A stretch of DNA of 64,000 bases. Source: Dehalococcoidia bacterium (GTDB taxonomy: Bacteria > Chloroflexota > Dehalococcoidia > UBA2979). The notes beneath the pieces were generated by a model that worked only from the letters and a program-made list of their open reading frames with translations, had not been told where the DNA came from and did not search any database. Within the stretch, counting starts at the first letter, position 1. Every line of letters starts with the position of its first letter. Location of the stretch: NCBI GenBank assembly GCA_009379925.1, contig WHSU01000001.1:1-64000 (forward strand), written 5' to 3'. The translations under genes and the position numbers were made by a program. This document shows positions 32,817-41,291 of this stretch, piece by piece.

Positions 32817-33577
32817 GCGGTCGTTTGGGTCACAGTGAGCACGAAACTGATCCCGTTCACGATGGCGTGCGCGCCGATGCTCGTCCAGATCGACCCGCTG
32901 GCGCGGTAGGCCCAGGCGAAGAGCATGCCCACGACCGTGAAGGGGATGATGACGCTCACGTTGATGTGAAACAAGGAGAACGCCAGACCGCTGAGGAAGA
33001 GCGCGACCCACGCCGGCCACATCGTCAGCATCGCCCGGAAAACGAAGCTGCGGAAGAACAGCTCCTCCGCGAAGGGCGCCACCAGGACGACCGCCACCCC
33101 CAGCAGTACGTAGACCGCCGTCTCCTCGCTCCGGTCCACGGGGATGGTGTTGCCCTCGTCCAGCACGCCGATGTCGACGCCGGCGGATTCGAGGAGTCCG
33201 AGCGCCAGCGCGTAGAAGCCAAGTGCGACGTACGTGCCGATCACCGCGACGACCATCGGTCCCCACCGCCGAGGGCGCACGAACCCCAGGTCGCGCAGCG
33301 ACATCCCCCGCCGGAGCGCCAGCAGGAGGACGGTGGCCGCGAGCACCAGTTCGAAGGCGACCGTGAACGAGACCCCCTCGACGACGAAGTCCTCAGGCCG
33401 AAACTCACCTTCCGGCGGTTCAACGAGCAGGGCGACGGCGACGGAGATTCCGACCAGGCCGAGCAGGAGCACGCCGAAGCCGAAGAGCAGGTCGCGGCCT
33501 CGCCACGTCGGGCGGCGCTCCGGCTCGGGCGGCGCGACCGGCGGCTCCGTCACCCATCGGGGTGGCTCAGCAAACAC
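32813..33577 (-). CDS. CPBP family intramembrane metalloprotease (between trpB and trpA)
   Basis: A 254-residue integral membrane protein with about seven or eight hydrophobic segments. Motif 1 is FAEELFFRSFVFR (EExxxR) and a later motif is FSLFHINVSVIIPF, matching the CAAX-type/bacteriocin-processing CPBP protease family, zinc-dependent enzymes of the cytoplasmic membrane. GTG start at 33577, 57 bases after trpB; its stop is coupled to trpA by ATGA. Its substrate is unknown, and a role in Trp synthesis is not expected from the family. Confidence 0.88.
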   Translation of the reverse strand: MFAEPPRWVTEPPVAPPEPERRPTWRGRDLLFGFGVLLLGLVGISVAVALLVEPPEGEFRPEDFVVEGVSFTVAFELVLAATVLLLALRRGMSLRDLGFVRPRRWGPMVVAVIGTYVALGFYALALGLLESAGVDIGVLDEGNTIPVDRSEETAVYVLLGVAVVLVAPFAEELFFRSFVFRAMLTMWPAWVALFLSGLAFSLFHINVSVIIPFTVVGMLFAWAYRASGSIWTSIGAHAIVNGISFVLTVTQTTA

Positions 33578-33634
33578 GATTGAGCCTACCAGCAGCGCGC
33601 AGTGAGGCAGCCGATGGCGGCGACGGCTCGGACG

Positions 33635-34849
33635 TCACACGTCTACCCCGAGCGTCTCGGCGACGGTGTTCATGTCCTTGTCGCCGCGGCCGCTCAGGTT
33701 CACCAGCACGATGTCTTCCGGCCCCAGTTCGCCACGCAGGTGCTCCAGGTACGCGATGGCGTGCGAGGACTCCAGCGCCGGGATGATCCCTTCGAGACGA
33801 GAGAGCCGCTGTAGCGCCTCCAACGCCTCGCCATCGGTGACGGCCGCGTACTCGGCGAGTTCGCTCACCTTCAGCCACGCGTGCTCCGGACCGACGCCCG
33901 GGTAGTCGAGACCGGCCGAGATCGAGTGGGCCTCCAGCACCTGGCCCCACTGGTCCTGCAGCAGGTAGGAGCGCGCGCCGTGCAGCACGCCGGGGCGGCC
34001 GCGGTTCAGCGTAGCGGCGTGCTTCCCCTCCAGGCCCTCGCCCGCCGCCTCCACGCCGATCAGCCGCACCAGGTCATCGAGCAGTGGCGCGAAGAGGCCC
34101 ATGGCGTTCGACCCGCCTCCGACGCAGGCGACGGCTACCGTGGGCAGCCGGCCCTCCTTCTCCAACAGCTGCGCGCGCGCCTCCTGGCCGATGATCGCCT
34201 GGAAGTCACGCACCATTGCCGGGTACGGGTGCGGCCCAACGACGCTGCCGATGATGTAGTACGTGTCACGGACGTTGGTGACCCAGTCCCGGATCGCCTC
34301 GTTGGTCGCGTCCTTGAGGGTGCGCGAGCCCGCTTCGACGGTGCGCACCTCGGCGCCGAGCACCTTCATCTTGAACACGTTGAGCGCCTGCCGCCGCACG
34401 TCCTCGGCGCCCATGTAGACGATGCAGTCGAGGCCGAAGAGTGCGCAGACGGTGGCCGTCGCCACGCCGTGCTGCCCCGCGCCAGTCTCGGCAATGATGC
34501 GGCGCTTGCCCATCCGGCGCGCCAGCAGCCCCTGCGCCAGCACCGCGTTGATCTTGTGCGCGCCGGTGTGGTTCAGGTCCTCCCGTTTCAGGTAGACCTT
34601 CGCGCCCACGTGCTCCGAGAGCCTCGATGCAAACGTGAGCGGCGACGGCCGCCCGACGTAGTCACGCAGCAGCCCGTCCAGCTCCGCGTGGAACGCCGGG
34701 TCCCCCAGGGCCTCGTGGTACGCCGTCTCCAGTTCGGCGAGCGCCGGCATCAGCGTCTCCGGGACGTACTGCCCTCCGAAGATGCCGAAGTGTCCCCGGG
34801 CGTCCGGCTGGCGCTCGGACGGTGCCTCGCCGCGTGGGCTCGAGGTCAT
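33635..34849 (-). CDS. trpB: Tryptophan synthase beta subunit
   Basis: A 404-residue PLP enzyme that joins indole and serine. [17 protein letters not shown] opens it, the PLP Lys lies in [16 protein letters not shown], and [19 protein letters not shown] and [16 protein letters not shown] are typical, so it is the TrpB1 type that works with trpA. ATG 34849 overlaps the trpF stop (ATGA); the longer open frame to 35647 is a shadow of trpF. It ends 57 bases before the CPBP protease gene. Confidence 0.96.
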   Translation of the reverse strand: MTSSPRGEAPSERQPDARGHFGIFGGQYVPETLMPALAELETAYHEALGDPAFHAELDGLLRDYVGRPSPLTFASRLSEHVGAKVYLKREDLNHTGAHKINAVLAQGLLARRMGKRRIIAETGAGQHGVATATVCALFGLDCIVYMGAEDVRRQALNVFKMKVLGAEVRTVEAGSRTLKDATNEAIRDWVTNVRDTYYIIGSVVGPHPYPAMVRDFQAIIGQEARAQLLEKEGRLPTVAVACVGGGSNAMGLFAPLLDDLVRLIGVEAAGEGLEGKHAATLNRGRPGVLHGARSYLLQDQWGQVLEAHSISAGLDYPGVGPEHAWLKVSELAEYAAVTDGEALEALQRLSRLEGIIPALESSHAIAYLEHLRGELGPEDIVLVNLSGRGDKDMNTVAETLGVDV

Positions 34850-35595
34850 GAGAGCTCCTCGTCGACACGACGGACGGCGTCCACGAACTCGCGCACCCGC
34901 TGGTGGTCCTTGCGCCCGTCGGTCTCGGTGCCAGTCGACACATCGACGCACCAGGGGCGCACGCGCTGGATCGCCTCGCCCACGTTCTCGGGCGTCAAGC
35001 CGCCCGCGAGGATGACGGGCACCTGCTCGGAGACCCGCCGGGCGACCTCCCAGTCGAAGGGGTGTCCACCACCCCCCCGATACGGGCCGTGCGCCGCGTC
35101 GAGCATGAGGGCGAGCGCGAAACCAGGCTGCACGTCCTCCATCGGGTCGGACGGGGAGTCGATCGGCGAGACGTGGACCACCTGGATCACCTGCTTCGTC
35201 ACCAGCAGGCAGTCCTCCCACGTCTCGTCGCCGGACAGCTGTACGAGGTCGACCTCCGCCTGCTCGGCCAGCTCGTTCACCTCGTCGATCGGCTGGTCGG
35301 CGAAGATGCCGACGGTCAGCGGCCGCTTGGCGCGCAGGTACGCCTCCAGCACCTCCGACCCGTGCTGGAACCAGGGCGTGATCTCCTCGCGCACGTGCGG
35401 CTGCGCCGGCGGCGGGAGCACCATCTCGTGCCGCGCGAGCGGCGCGCCGAGGGCACGCGTCATCGCGTTCGCCTCCTCGGCGTCGACGCGACGCTTGGAC
35501 TCGGCGAACATGATCCCGACGAAGTCCGCACCCGCCTCGGCGGCCGCCAGGACATCTTCGGGTGTGCGGTTCCCGCAGATCTTGATGAAGGTCAC
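34846..35595 (-). CDS. trpF: Phosphoribosylanthranilate isomerase
   Basis: A 249-residue TIM barrel, longer than the usual 200-220. The catalytic Cys is in [13 protein letters not shown], the catalytic Asp in LMLDAAHG, and the phosphate site in [16 protein letters not shown] followed by [15 protein letters not shown]. The usual QLHG motif reads QLSGDE. The extra length is in the loop [23 protein letters not shown] 35595 overlaps the trpC stop (GTGA). It follows trpC and precedes trpB in canonical order. Confidence 0.93.
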   Translation of the reverse strand: MTFIKICGNRTPEDVLAAAEAGADFVGIMFAESKRRVDAEEANAMTRALGAPLARHEMVLPPPAQPHVREEITPWFQHGSEVLEAYLRAKRPLTVGIFADQPIDEVNELAEQAEVDLVQLSGDETWEDCLLVTKQVIQVVHVSPIDSPSDPMEDVQPGFALALMLDAAHGPYRGGGGHPFDWEVARRVSEQVPVILAGGLTPENVGEAIQRVRPWCVDVSTGTETDGRKDHQRVREFVDAVRRVDEELS

Positions 35596-36500
35596 TCGAC
35601 CCGCTCCCCCCGGCTACCTCTCCCCACTCCGGAGACAGGGTGAGCAAGCCGTTCAGGCTCCGCGCGCATCAGTTCCAGCGCCTTCGCGCGGGCGTCGCCG
35701 CTCTTCACCAGCGCCTCGCCGACGAGCAGCGCGTGCGCGCCCGCCTCGACCATGCGCGCGGCATCGAGGGGTCTGCGGATCGCGGACTCCGCGACCAGCG
35801 TCACCTCCGGCGGCAGCAGCGGCGCGAGCCGCTCCGTGGTGCCGAGGTCCTCGCCGAAGGTGCGCAGGTCGCGGTTGTTCACCCCGACGACGCGCGCGCC
35901 AGCCGCGAGGGCCGTAGTCACCTCGGGCTGGTCGTGCACCTCGACCAGCGGCTCCATGCCGTAGGAGCGGGTGAGCGCCAGCAGGTCTGCGAGCGCCGAG
36001 GGCTCCAGCAGCGCCACGATCAGCAGCAACGAGTCGGCGCCCGCGGCCCGCGCCTCCAGCACCTGGTAGGGGTCGAAGATGAAGTCCTTGCGCAGCAGGG
36101 CGGGCGCGTCCGGGCCGCGCGCGAAGGCTTCGCCCATGCGTACCAGGTCCTCGATGCTGCCTCGGAAGTGGTCCGGCTCAGTGAGCACCGAGACGGCGGC
36201 CACGCCGGCGTCCGCGTACTGTCGCGCCTGCGCGAGGGCGTCGAGGTCGGCGTCGAAGACGCCTTTGCTGGGGGAGGCCCGCTTCACCTCGCCGATCAGC
36301 CGCACCCGCGCCTCGGACGGCGTGGCGGCACGGCCGTGTCGCAGCAGCGCCGCGAAGTCACGCGGCCGCGCGTCGAGGGCATCGATGCGCCGCGCCAGGT
36401 CCGCCTCGGCGATGAGCCGGCGGTCCTCGGCGAGGCGCTCACGCCGCGTCGCGACGATGCGGTCCAACACCGTGCCGGTCAGCCGCGCGCCGTCGGTCAT
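35592..36500 (-). CDS. trpC: Indole-3-glycerol phosphate synthase
   Basis: A 302-residue TIM barrel. [20 protein letters not shown] carries the active-site Lys and Glu region, [31 protein letters not shown] is diagnostic, and the glycine phosphate-binding loop is [37 protein letters not shown] 36500, 2 bases after the trpD stop. The N-terminal 50 residues contain the usual [11 protein letters not shown] helix. The enzyme cyclises CDRP to indole-glycerol phosphate. The last 15 residues are basic and overlap the next start. Confidence 0.95.
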   Translation of the reverse strand: MTDGARLTGTVLDRIVATRRERLAEDRRLIAEADLARRIDALDARPRDFAALLRHGRAATPSEARVRLIGEVKRASPSKGVFDADLDALAQARQYADAGVAAVSVLTEPDHFRGSIEDLVRMGEAFARGPDAPALLRKDFIFDPYQVLEARAAGADSLLLIVALLEPSALADLLALTRSYGMEPLVEVHDQPEVTTALAAGARVVGVNNRDLRTFGEDLGTTERLAPLLPPEVTLVAESAIRRPLDAARMVEAGAHALLVGEALVKSGDARAKALELMRAEPERLAHPVSGVGRGSRGERVE

Positions 36501-36502
36501 CG

Positions 36503-37561
36503 CTATTCCACCGTCGCCCGGCGCGTCGCCTCGACGAACGCGCCGACGCGCGCGGCGGCGTCGCCGCTGTCGATCGCCTTGAGCGCCATCTCCACCCCCG
36601 ACCGCAGGTTCGAGGCGAGTCCGGTGACGTAGAGCCCGGCGCCCGCCGTCGCGGCGACCAGCTCCCGTACGGCGTGCGGGCCTTCGCCGCGGAAGATGTC
36701 GCGCATGATCTGCGCGTTCTCCTGCGGCGAGCCGCCCACGATGTCCTCGAACCTGTGGACGGAGAGCCCGAGGTCGAAGGGCGTGACGGTGCGCTGCGTG
36801 ACGGTGCTGCCCTTCACCTCGAAGACAGTTGACGGGCCGGTGACCGTGAGGTCGTCCAGGCCGTCTTCGCCGGCCACGACCAGCGCGTGGCGCATACCGA
36901 GGCGGGCCAGCACCTGCGCGTTGCGCTCGGCCACCTGGGCGTTCGGCGCGCCCATGACGTGGCAGCTCGCGCCCGCCGGGTTCGTGAGCGGGCCGAGGAT
37001 GTTGAAGACCGTACGGATGCCGAGCTGCGGACGCAGCGGTCCCGCGAACTTCATGGCCGGGTGGAAGGCCGGCGCGAACATGAAGCCCACGCCGGTCTGC
37101 TCGATGCTCTGCACCACCTGCTTTGGCGTGAGCATGATGTTCGCGCCCAGCGCCTCCAGCAGGTCCGCCGCGCCCGACTTCGAGGTCATCGCGCGGTTGC
37201 CGTGCTTCGCGACCTTCGCCCCGGCGGCCGCGGCCACGAAGGCGGCGGCGGTGGAGGCGTTGAACACCTTTCTCGAGGAACCACCCGTGCCACAGGTGTC
37301 GAGCAACGGCTTCAGGGAGGTGTCGACGTGCAGCGCGTGCTCGCGCATGGCCTTCGCCATGCCGGTCAACTCGTCGACGCTCTCGCCCTTCATGCGCAGC
37401 GCCGTCACGATGGCGCCGAACTGCGCCGGGCTCGCGACCTGGTCGTCCGGCCAGTCGCCGATGCCCGCATGCATGATCGCGTGCATCACCTCGGCGGCCT
37501 CGAACTCGGTGAGGTCTCGGCCCTCGTCGACGATGGCGGCGAGGGCGTCCCTGACAGTCAT
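36503..37561 (-). CDS. trpD: Anthranilate phosphoribosyltransferase
   Basis: A 352-residue enzyme that joins anthranilate and PRPP. LDTCGTGGSSRKVFNASTAAAFVAAAAG is the PRPP-binding signature, KHGNRAMTSKSGAADLLEALG the anthranilate-binding region, and FGIRT-type LGIRTVFNILGPLTNPA the conserved centre. ATG 37561 overlaps the trpG stop (ATGA). Stand-alone form, not fused to trpG. Confidence 0.96.
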   Translation of the reverse strand: MTVRDALAAIVDEGRDLTEFEAAEVMHAIMHAGIGDWPDDQVASPAQFGAIVTALRMKGESVDELTGMAKAMREHALHVDTSLKPLLDTCGTGGSSRKVFNASTAAAFVAAAAGAKVAKHGNRAMTSKSGAADLLEALGANIMLTPKQVVQSIEQTGVGFMFAPAFHPAMKFAGPLRPQLGIRTVFNILGPLTNPAGASCHVMGAPNAQVAERNAQVLARLGMRHALVVAGEDGLDDLTVTGPSTVFEVKGSTVTQRTVTPFDLGLSVHRFEDIVGGSPQENAQIMRDIFRGEGPHAVRELVAATAGAGLYVTGLASNLRSGVEMALKAIDSGDAAARVGAFVEATRRATVE

Positions 37562-38151
37562 CGCGCGGCCTCCGCGGGCACCGGCTGCTCCATGCGCAGG
37601 AAGTTGCGCAGCAGGTCGTGCCCGACCTTCGTCATGATCGACTCCGGGTGGAACTGCACGCCCTCGATTGCGAGCGAACGGTGACGCACTCCCATGATCA
37701 CCCCGCTGTCCGATCGCGCGGTCACCTCAAGGTCCGCGGGCACCGTCTCCGGCGCGATCGCGAGCGAATGATAGCGAATCGCCTCGAAGGGGTTGGGCAG
37801 ACCGTCGAAGACGCCCTTCCCGTCGTGTTCCACCATCGAGGTCTTGCCGTGCATGATCTCGCCGGCGTACCCCACGGTGCCCCCGTACGCCTCGCCGATG
37901 CACTGGTGTCCGAGGCAGACGCCGAGCAGTGGCGCACGCCCCTCGAAGGCGTGTACGAGGTCCCCGGAGATCCCCGCCTCCTTCGGCGAGCATGGACCGG
38001 GCGAGATCACGACGCGCTCCGGGCGCATCGCCAGGCAGTCCTCCACGGTCACCTCATCGTTGCGGTGGACCTCGACCTCCGCTCCGAGTTCCGAGAGGTA
38101 CTGGTAGAGGTTGAACGTGAACGAGTCGTAGTTGTCGATCAGTAGCAGCAT
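37558..38151 (-). CDS. trpG: Anthranilate synthase glutaminase subunit
   Basis: A 197-residue class I glutamine amidotransferase that supplies ammonia to TrpE. LLLIDNYDSFTFNLYQYL opens it, the nucleophile Cys is in LLGVCLGHQCIGEAYGG, and the His-Glu pair is in IEGVQFHPESIMTK. ATG 38151 begins the family sequence; the frame open to 38547 includes no further recognised domain. Unusually, a Nudix/DinB gene and a dispersed repeat separate it from trpE. Confidence 0.95.
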   Translation of the reverse strand: MLLLIDNYDSFTFNLYQYLSELGAEVEVHRNDEVTVEDCLAMRPERVVISPGPCSPKEAGISGDLVHAFEGRAPLLGVCLGHQCIGEAYGGTVGYAGEIMHGKTSMVEHDGKGVFDGLPNPFEAIRYHSLAIAPETVPADLEVTARSDSGVIMGVRHRSLAIEGVQFHPESIMTKVGHDLLRNFLRMEQPVPAEAAR

Positions 38152-38206
38152 GTCAGGCTCCCCGGCCGTCGTTGAGCAGTGACCGGCGCCGTCGCCCTTC
38201 CGGCGA

Positions 38207-38232
38207 CCCTTCGACGGGCTCAGGGCGAGCGG
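38207..38232. repeat. Dispersed intergenic repeat, single unit
   Basis: Reads CCCTTCGACGGGCTCAGGG then CGAGCGG, differing by one base from unit 1 at 12162-12187. It lies in the 113-base gap between the Nudix/DinB gene and trpG, inside the trp superoperon. It could be an RNA-processing site that changes the trpE:trpG ratio, or a passive repeat. Confidence 0.7.
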
Positions 38233-38264
38233 CGCCTGGCGTTGAGTCACAGACAAGCCACATC

Positions 38265-39200
38265 TCAGGCCCCTCCTTCGGGGGCAGGGGCGTCCGAGGC
38301 GGAGGCGACGCGTCCCGCGGTCGCCATCACGCGCAGTTGGTCCGCGTGCTCGTCGTAGTGACGCGCAACCTTCTCGATGCGCTCCCCAACCATCACCGCG
38401 CCGCGCTCCGCGTGGTTGCCGTAGCGCGCGAGTTCCTCTGGCGTCAGCGTCTCGAGCCACGCCTCGGTCTGCTCGCGTACCCCCTCGAGGCGCGCGCGCA
38501 GCACCGCCTCTTCCTCGGGCTCGCGCAGCCGGTAGGCCAGCTCCCACTGGTACTCGCTGAACGGCCGCCAGGTGTGGCCAGCCTCCTCCAGGAGCACGCG
38601 CGCCTCGGCGGCGTAGTACGCCTCCACATCAGCCACGTGCGCGAGCGCGTCGATGGGCGACCAGCCCTCCAGCAGCGGCTCGCCGCGCTGCGGCAGCGGC
38701 ACGGCCTCGAATGCCGCCAGCAGGCCGTTGCGAGCCTCCGCGACCAGGTGCTGCAACGACGCCGCGGAGTAGCCGTCGAGCGCCTCGCTGCCGAAGGAGC
38801 GCGCGAGCCAGTCGGCGAGCCCGCTGGCGAGGTCGACATCACCCGGAGCGGTGGCGTTCACCCAGGCCGCATCGTCGTAGTGCTTCGCGCTGAATCGCGG
38901 CTCGCCGCCCCAGCCCACACAGGTGAAGGCGTTGACGATGAAGCGACTGCCCTCGACGCCTTCGAGGTAGAGCGTGTCCTGGAACTCGAACGGGCCGGGC
39001 TGCACGCCCAGTTGATCGCGCAGCACGCGCTGCAGCGCGTCCTCGGCGGCCTCGTGCCCGGCGACGGGCGCCAGCGGTAGCGACCAGCGCCCGGCAAAGG
39101 GGTCCCGGCCGGTGCGGTGCCGCACCAGCAGGATGCGATCGTCGTCGCGCACGAGCAGGCCCGCGGAGGCGAGGATCGGCGGTGGCGGCGGTGCGGTCAT
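38265..39200 (-). CDS. Nudix-like domain fused to DinB-like domain
   Basis: A 311-residue two-domain protein. Residues about 5-130 resemble a Nudix hydrolase (SAGLLVRDDDRILLVRHRTG..GRWSLPLAPVAGHEAAEDALQRVL). The catalytic REUxEE core is missing, with RVLRDQ there instead, so hydrolase activity is doubtful. Residues about 140-290 resemble a DinB four-helix metal-binding domain, with His residues in DALAHVADVEAYY and ARHYDEHADQL that could form the metal triad. Strong AAGGAGG precedes ATG 39200, 21 bases after trpE. No function is assigned; a small-molecule repair or thiol-linked role is only a guess. Confidence 0.75.
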   Translation of the reverse strand: MTAPPPPPILASAGLLVRDDDRILLVRHRTGRDPFAGRWSLPLAPVAGHEAAEDALQRVLRDQLGVQPGPFEFQDTLYLEGVEGSRFIVNAFTCVGWGGEPRFSAKHYDDAAWVNATAPGDVDLASGLADWLARSFGSEALDGYSAASLQHLVAEARNGLLAAFEAVPLPQRGEPLLEGWSPIDALAHVADVEAYYAAEARVLLEEAGHTWRPFSEYQWELAYRLREPEEEAVLRARLEGVREQTEAWLETLTPEELARYGNHAERGAVMVGERIEKVARHYDEHADQLRVMATAGRVASASDAPAPEGGA

Positions 39201-39221
39201 CGTGCTCCTCCTTCCCCTCCG

Positions 39222-40706
39222 TCAGTACCCGAGGCTGCCGGACGGCGCGCCGCCCTCACCGTGCTCGGCGTCGTCGATGGCCGCGAGCAAGGCGCGCGCC
39301 TTGTGCTCGCACTCCTCGAACTCCCGAACCGGGTCGGAGTCGTAGACGATGCCCGCACCCGCCTGGATATGCGCCCAGCCGTCCTTCATCACCAGCGTGC
39401 GGATGGTGATACACGTCTCCAGGTTCCCGGAGAAGTCGAAGAAGCCCACCGCACCCGCGTACGGTCCTCGGCGGTCGGGTTCCAACTCCGCGATGATCTC
39501 CATCGCGCGGATTTTCGGCGCCCCGGACACCGTGCCCTCTGGGTAGGCGGACCGCAGCGCCTCGTAGGGCGACATCCCCTCGCGCAGTTGCCCGGTGACG
39601 TGGCTGACGAGGTGCATGACGTGCGAGTAGTACTCCACCTGCTGCTGTGCGGTGACGCGCACGCTGCCGGTCTCCGCCACCCGGCCGATGTCGTTGCGCC
39701 CGAGGTCGAGTAGCATCACATGCTCCGCGATCTCCTTCGGGTCGTTGCGCAGCTCCTCGGCCAGCCGCTCGTCCTCCAGCGGCGTCTCGCCGCGCCTGCG
39801 CGTGCCCGCAATCGGATGCACCTCGACGAGCCCGTCCTCGACGTTCACCAGCAACTCCGGCGACGCGCCGACGATGTAGGTGTCGTCGAACTGCAGGTAG
39901 TACATGTACGGCGACGGGTTGATGGTGCGCAGGCTGCGGTAGACCTCGAACGGATGCGCGCCCGTCTCTCGCGAGAACCGCTGCGAGAGCACCGCCTGGA
40001 TGATGTCGCCCGCGACGATGTACTCCTTGGTGCGCTCGACCGCGCGCAAGAAGTCCTCGCGCTTCCAGTTCGACTCCACGCCGCGGCCGGACTTGCCGGA
40101 GAACGGCACGTACGGCAGCGCGCCCAGCGGGGTCTCCAACCGCTCCACGAGCTGGTCGATCTTCCACCGCGCCTGCTGGTAGGACGCCTCCACGTCGCCA
40201 TCGAGGCGGACGTGGGAGACGACCTTGATCGTGTGCATCAGGTGGTCGAACACCAGCAGCGTGTCCGTAAACATCAGCCACGTCTCCGGCACGCCGAGCA
40301 CGTCCACCCCGGTGACGGGCACCCGCGGCTCGAAGTGCGCGACCGCTTCGTAGCCGACGTAGCCGACGGCGCCGCCACGGAAGCGCGGCAGCCCCTCGAT
40401 GTCGACGGCGTCGAAGCGGCCCAGCTCGCGCTCCACCTCGCGGAGCGGGTCGCCGTCCTCGTGCTCGGCCGCCAGCACACGGTACGGCTCCGTGCCGATG
40501 AAGGAGTAGCGGCCCATGCGCTCGCCGCCCTCCACGGACTCCAACAGGTACGAATAGGGACCTCGCGCGACCTTCAGGAACGCGGATACGGGGGTCTCGA
40601 GGTCGGCGCGCACCTCTCGATAGATCGGGACGATGTTGCCCCGGCCTTGCATGCGCCGGACCTCGTGCAGGGGCGGTTCGTACATGTGATCAGTCATGCG
40701 TGGCAT
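39222..40706 (-). CDS. trpE: Anthranilate synthase component I
   Basis: A 494-residue chorismate-utilising enzyme. The N-terminal part includes YSYLLESVEGGERMGRYSFIG, the usual site for Trp feedback inhibition (an LLES motif). The catalytic part has VLSQRFSRETGAHPFEVYRSLRTINPSPYMYYL, PIAGTRRRGET and GTVSGAPKIRAMEII. ATG 40706 has AAGGA upstream; an in-frame ATG at 40697 is possible. It is the first gene after the T-box leader and converts chorismate and glutamine with trpG. Confidence 0.95.
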   Translation of the reverse strand: MPRMTDHMYEPPLHEVRRMQGRGNIVPIYREVRADLETPVSAFLKVARGPYSYLLESVEGGERMGRYSFIGTEPYRVLAAEHEDGDPLREVERELGRFDAVDIEGLPRFRGGAVGYVGYEAVAHFEPRVPVTGVDVLGVPETWLMFTDTLLVFDHLMHTIKVVSHVRLDGDVEASYQQARWKIDQLVERLETPLGALPYVPFSGKSGRGVESNWKREDFLRAVERTKEYIVAGDIIQAVLSQRFSRETGAHPFEVYRSLRTINPSPYMYYLQFDDTYIVGASPELLVNVEDGLVEVHPIAGTRRRGETPLEDERLAEELRNDPKEIAEHVMLLDLGRNDIGRVAETGSVRVTAQQQVEYYSHVMHLVSHVTGQLREGMSPYEALRSAYPEGTVSGAPKIRAMEIIAELEPDRRGPYAGAVGFFDFSGNLETCITIRTLVMKDGWAHIQAGAGIVYDSDPVREFEECEHKARALLAAIDDAEHGEGGAPSGSLGY

Positions 40707-40883
40707 CAGTCGAGTCCTTGAGAGCAGCGGGCCGCGGTGACGAGCGAAGCGCGCCCCACCACCAGCTCCCCCGCCCGTCGCTGGCCCCGCGGTCCGCGCG
40801 CGCGTTGAAGCCGGTCATGCTCGCTCTCCGTCCTCGCTCAGGTGCTTTCACTGCCTGCCTTGCCTCGATCTATCGTCACACAC

Positions 40884-40916
40884 AAAAGGACCACCGCCAC
40901 GTGGGGCGATGGTCCT
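40884..40916 (-). terminator. T-box attenuator terminator hairpin
   Basis: On the minus strand, AGGACCATCGCC (40916-40905) pairs with GGCGGTGGTCCT (40898-40887), a 12-pair stem with one G-U wobble and a 6-base loop. TTTT follows at 40887-40884. The antiterminator element directly precedes it (ends at 40917). This is the regulated terminator of the T-box, upstream of trpE by about 180 bases. Confidence 0.92.
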
Positions 40917-41226
40917 CGCGGTGCCACCCACATTCCGCGCCGTCGACCGGCCCCGAGGGGCGGCGCAGCGCGCTCGTTCGGGACACAGCCACAGCATCGC
41001 TGCGCACGTCGAGGACGCGCATCGCGAGGGCGATGTCCTGGGCCTGGATAACGGCGCCCGCACCGTCGACGCCTACTGGCCACCCCGATGGCGGCGTTCG
41101 GGTCGAGACTCCCGGGTCCATTCGGCCGCTGCTGACAGGCGCCGGGCTTCCACCTTGCCCCGGCTCTCTGAGCCCCGCGTAGCGGCGTACTAGTCCCGAT
41201 CGACATCGCTTATGTATGCCAACTGG
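40884..41226 (-). promoter_or_regulatory. Trp-specific T-box riboswitch leader
   Basis: The minus-strand leader of trpE carries the T-box landmarks in order. The stem I base is GGGACT (41192-41197) pairing with AGTCTC (41105-41110), and an AGTA sits at 41188-41191. AGAGAG is at 41164-41169, and an apical GGTGGAAG is at 41147-41154 between CCGGG and CCCGG. In the specifier position GAA-TGG-ACC (TGG at 41118-41120) is a Trp codon. The conserved T-box antiterminator TGGCACCGCG is at 40917-40926. It ends in a terminator with a T-run. Uncharged tRNA-Trp should stabilise the antiterminator and turn on the trp genes. Confidence 0.92.
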
Positions 41227-41232
41227 GCATTG

Positions 41233-41261
41233 ACGTTACGCGCGCCCTCGAATCGTGTCAA
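41233..41261 (-). promoter_or_regulatory. Probable promoter of the trp superoperon
   Basis: On the minus strand, a perfect -35 TTGACA (41261-41256), a 17-base spacer, and a -10-like TAACGT (41238-41233). The predicted start near 41226 is just upstream of the first T-box stem at 41197. The region also overlaps the 5' end of the divergent GNAT gene (ATG 41292). Confidence 0.7.
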
Positions 41262-41291
41262 CGCAATGGCGACCTATGGTAGAAGACGTTC

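Noticed and set aside
31998-33266. Possible CPBP-trpA fusion (422-residue frame)
   Set aside because: The N-terminal part is a shadow of the CPBP gene in another frame; TrpA motifs begin at ATG 32816.
32813-33577. CPBP protease as part of a bacteriocin or abortive-infection system
   Set aside because: No small precursor peptide, exporter or immunity gene is next to it, and it is translationally tied to trpA.
33635-35647. Possible trpF-trpB fusion (670-residue frame)
   Set aside because: The first part reads trpF in the wrong frame, with no TrpF motif. The true TrpB starts at ATG 34849, with an ATGA overlap to trpF.
37558-38547. TrpG with a long N-terminal extension
   Set aside because: The extra 132 residues are low-complexity and cross the dispersed repeat and the end of the Nudix/DinB gene; TrpG similarity begins at MLLLIDNYDSF.
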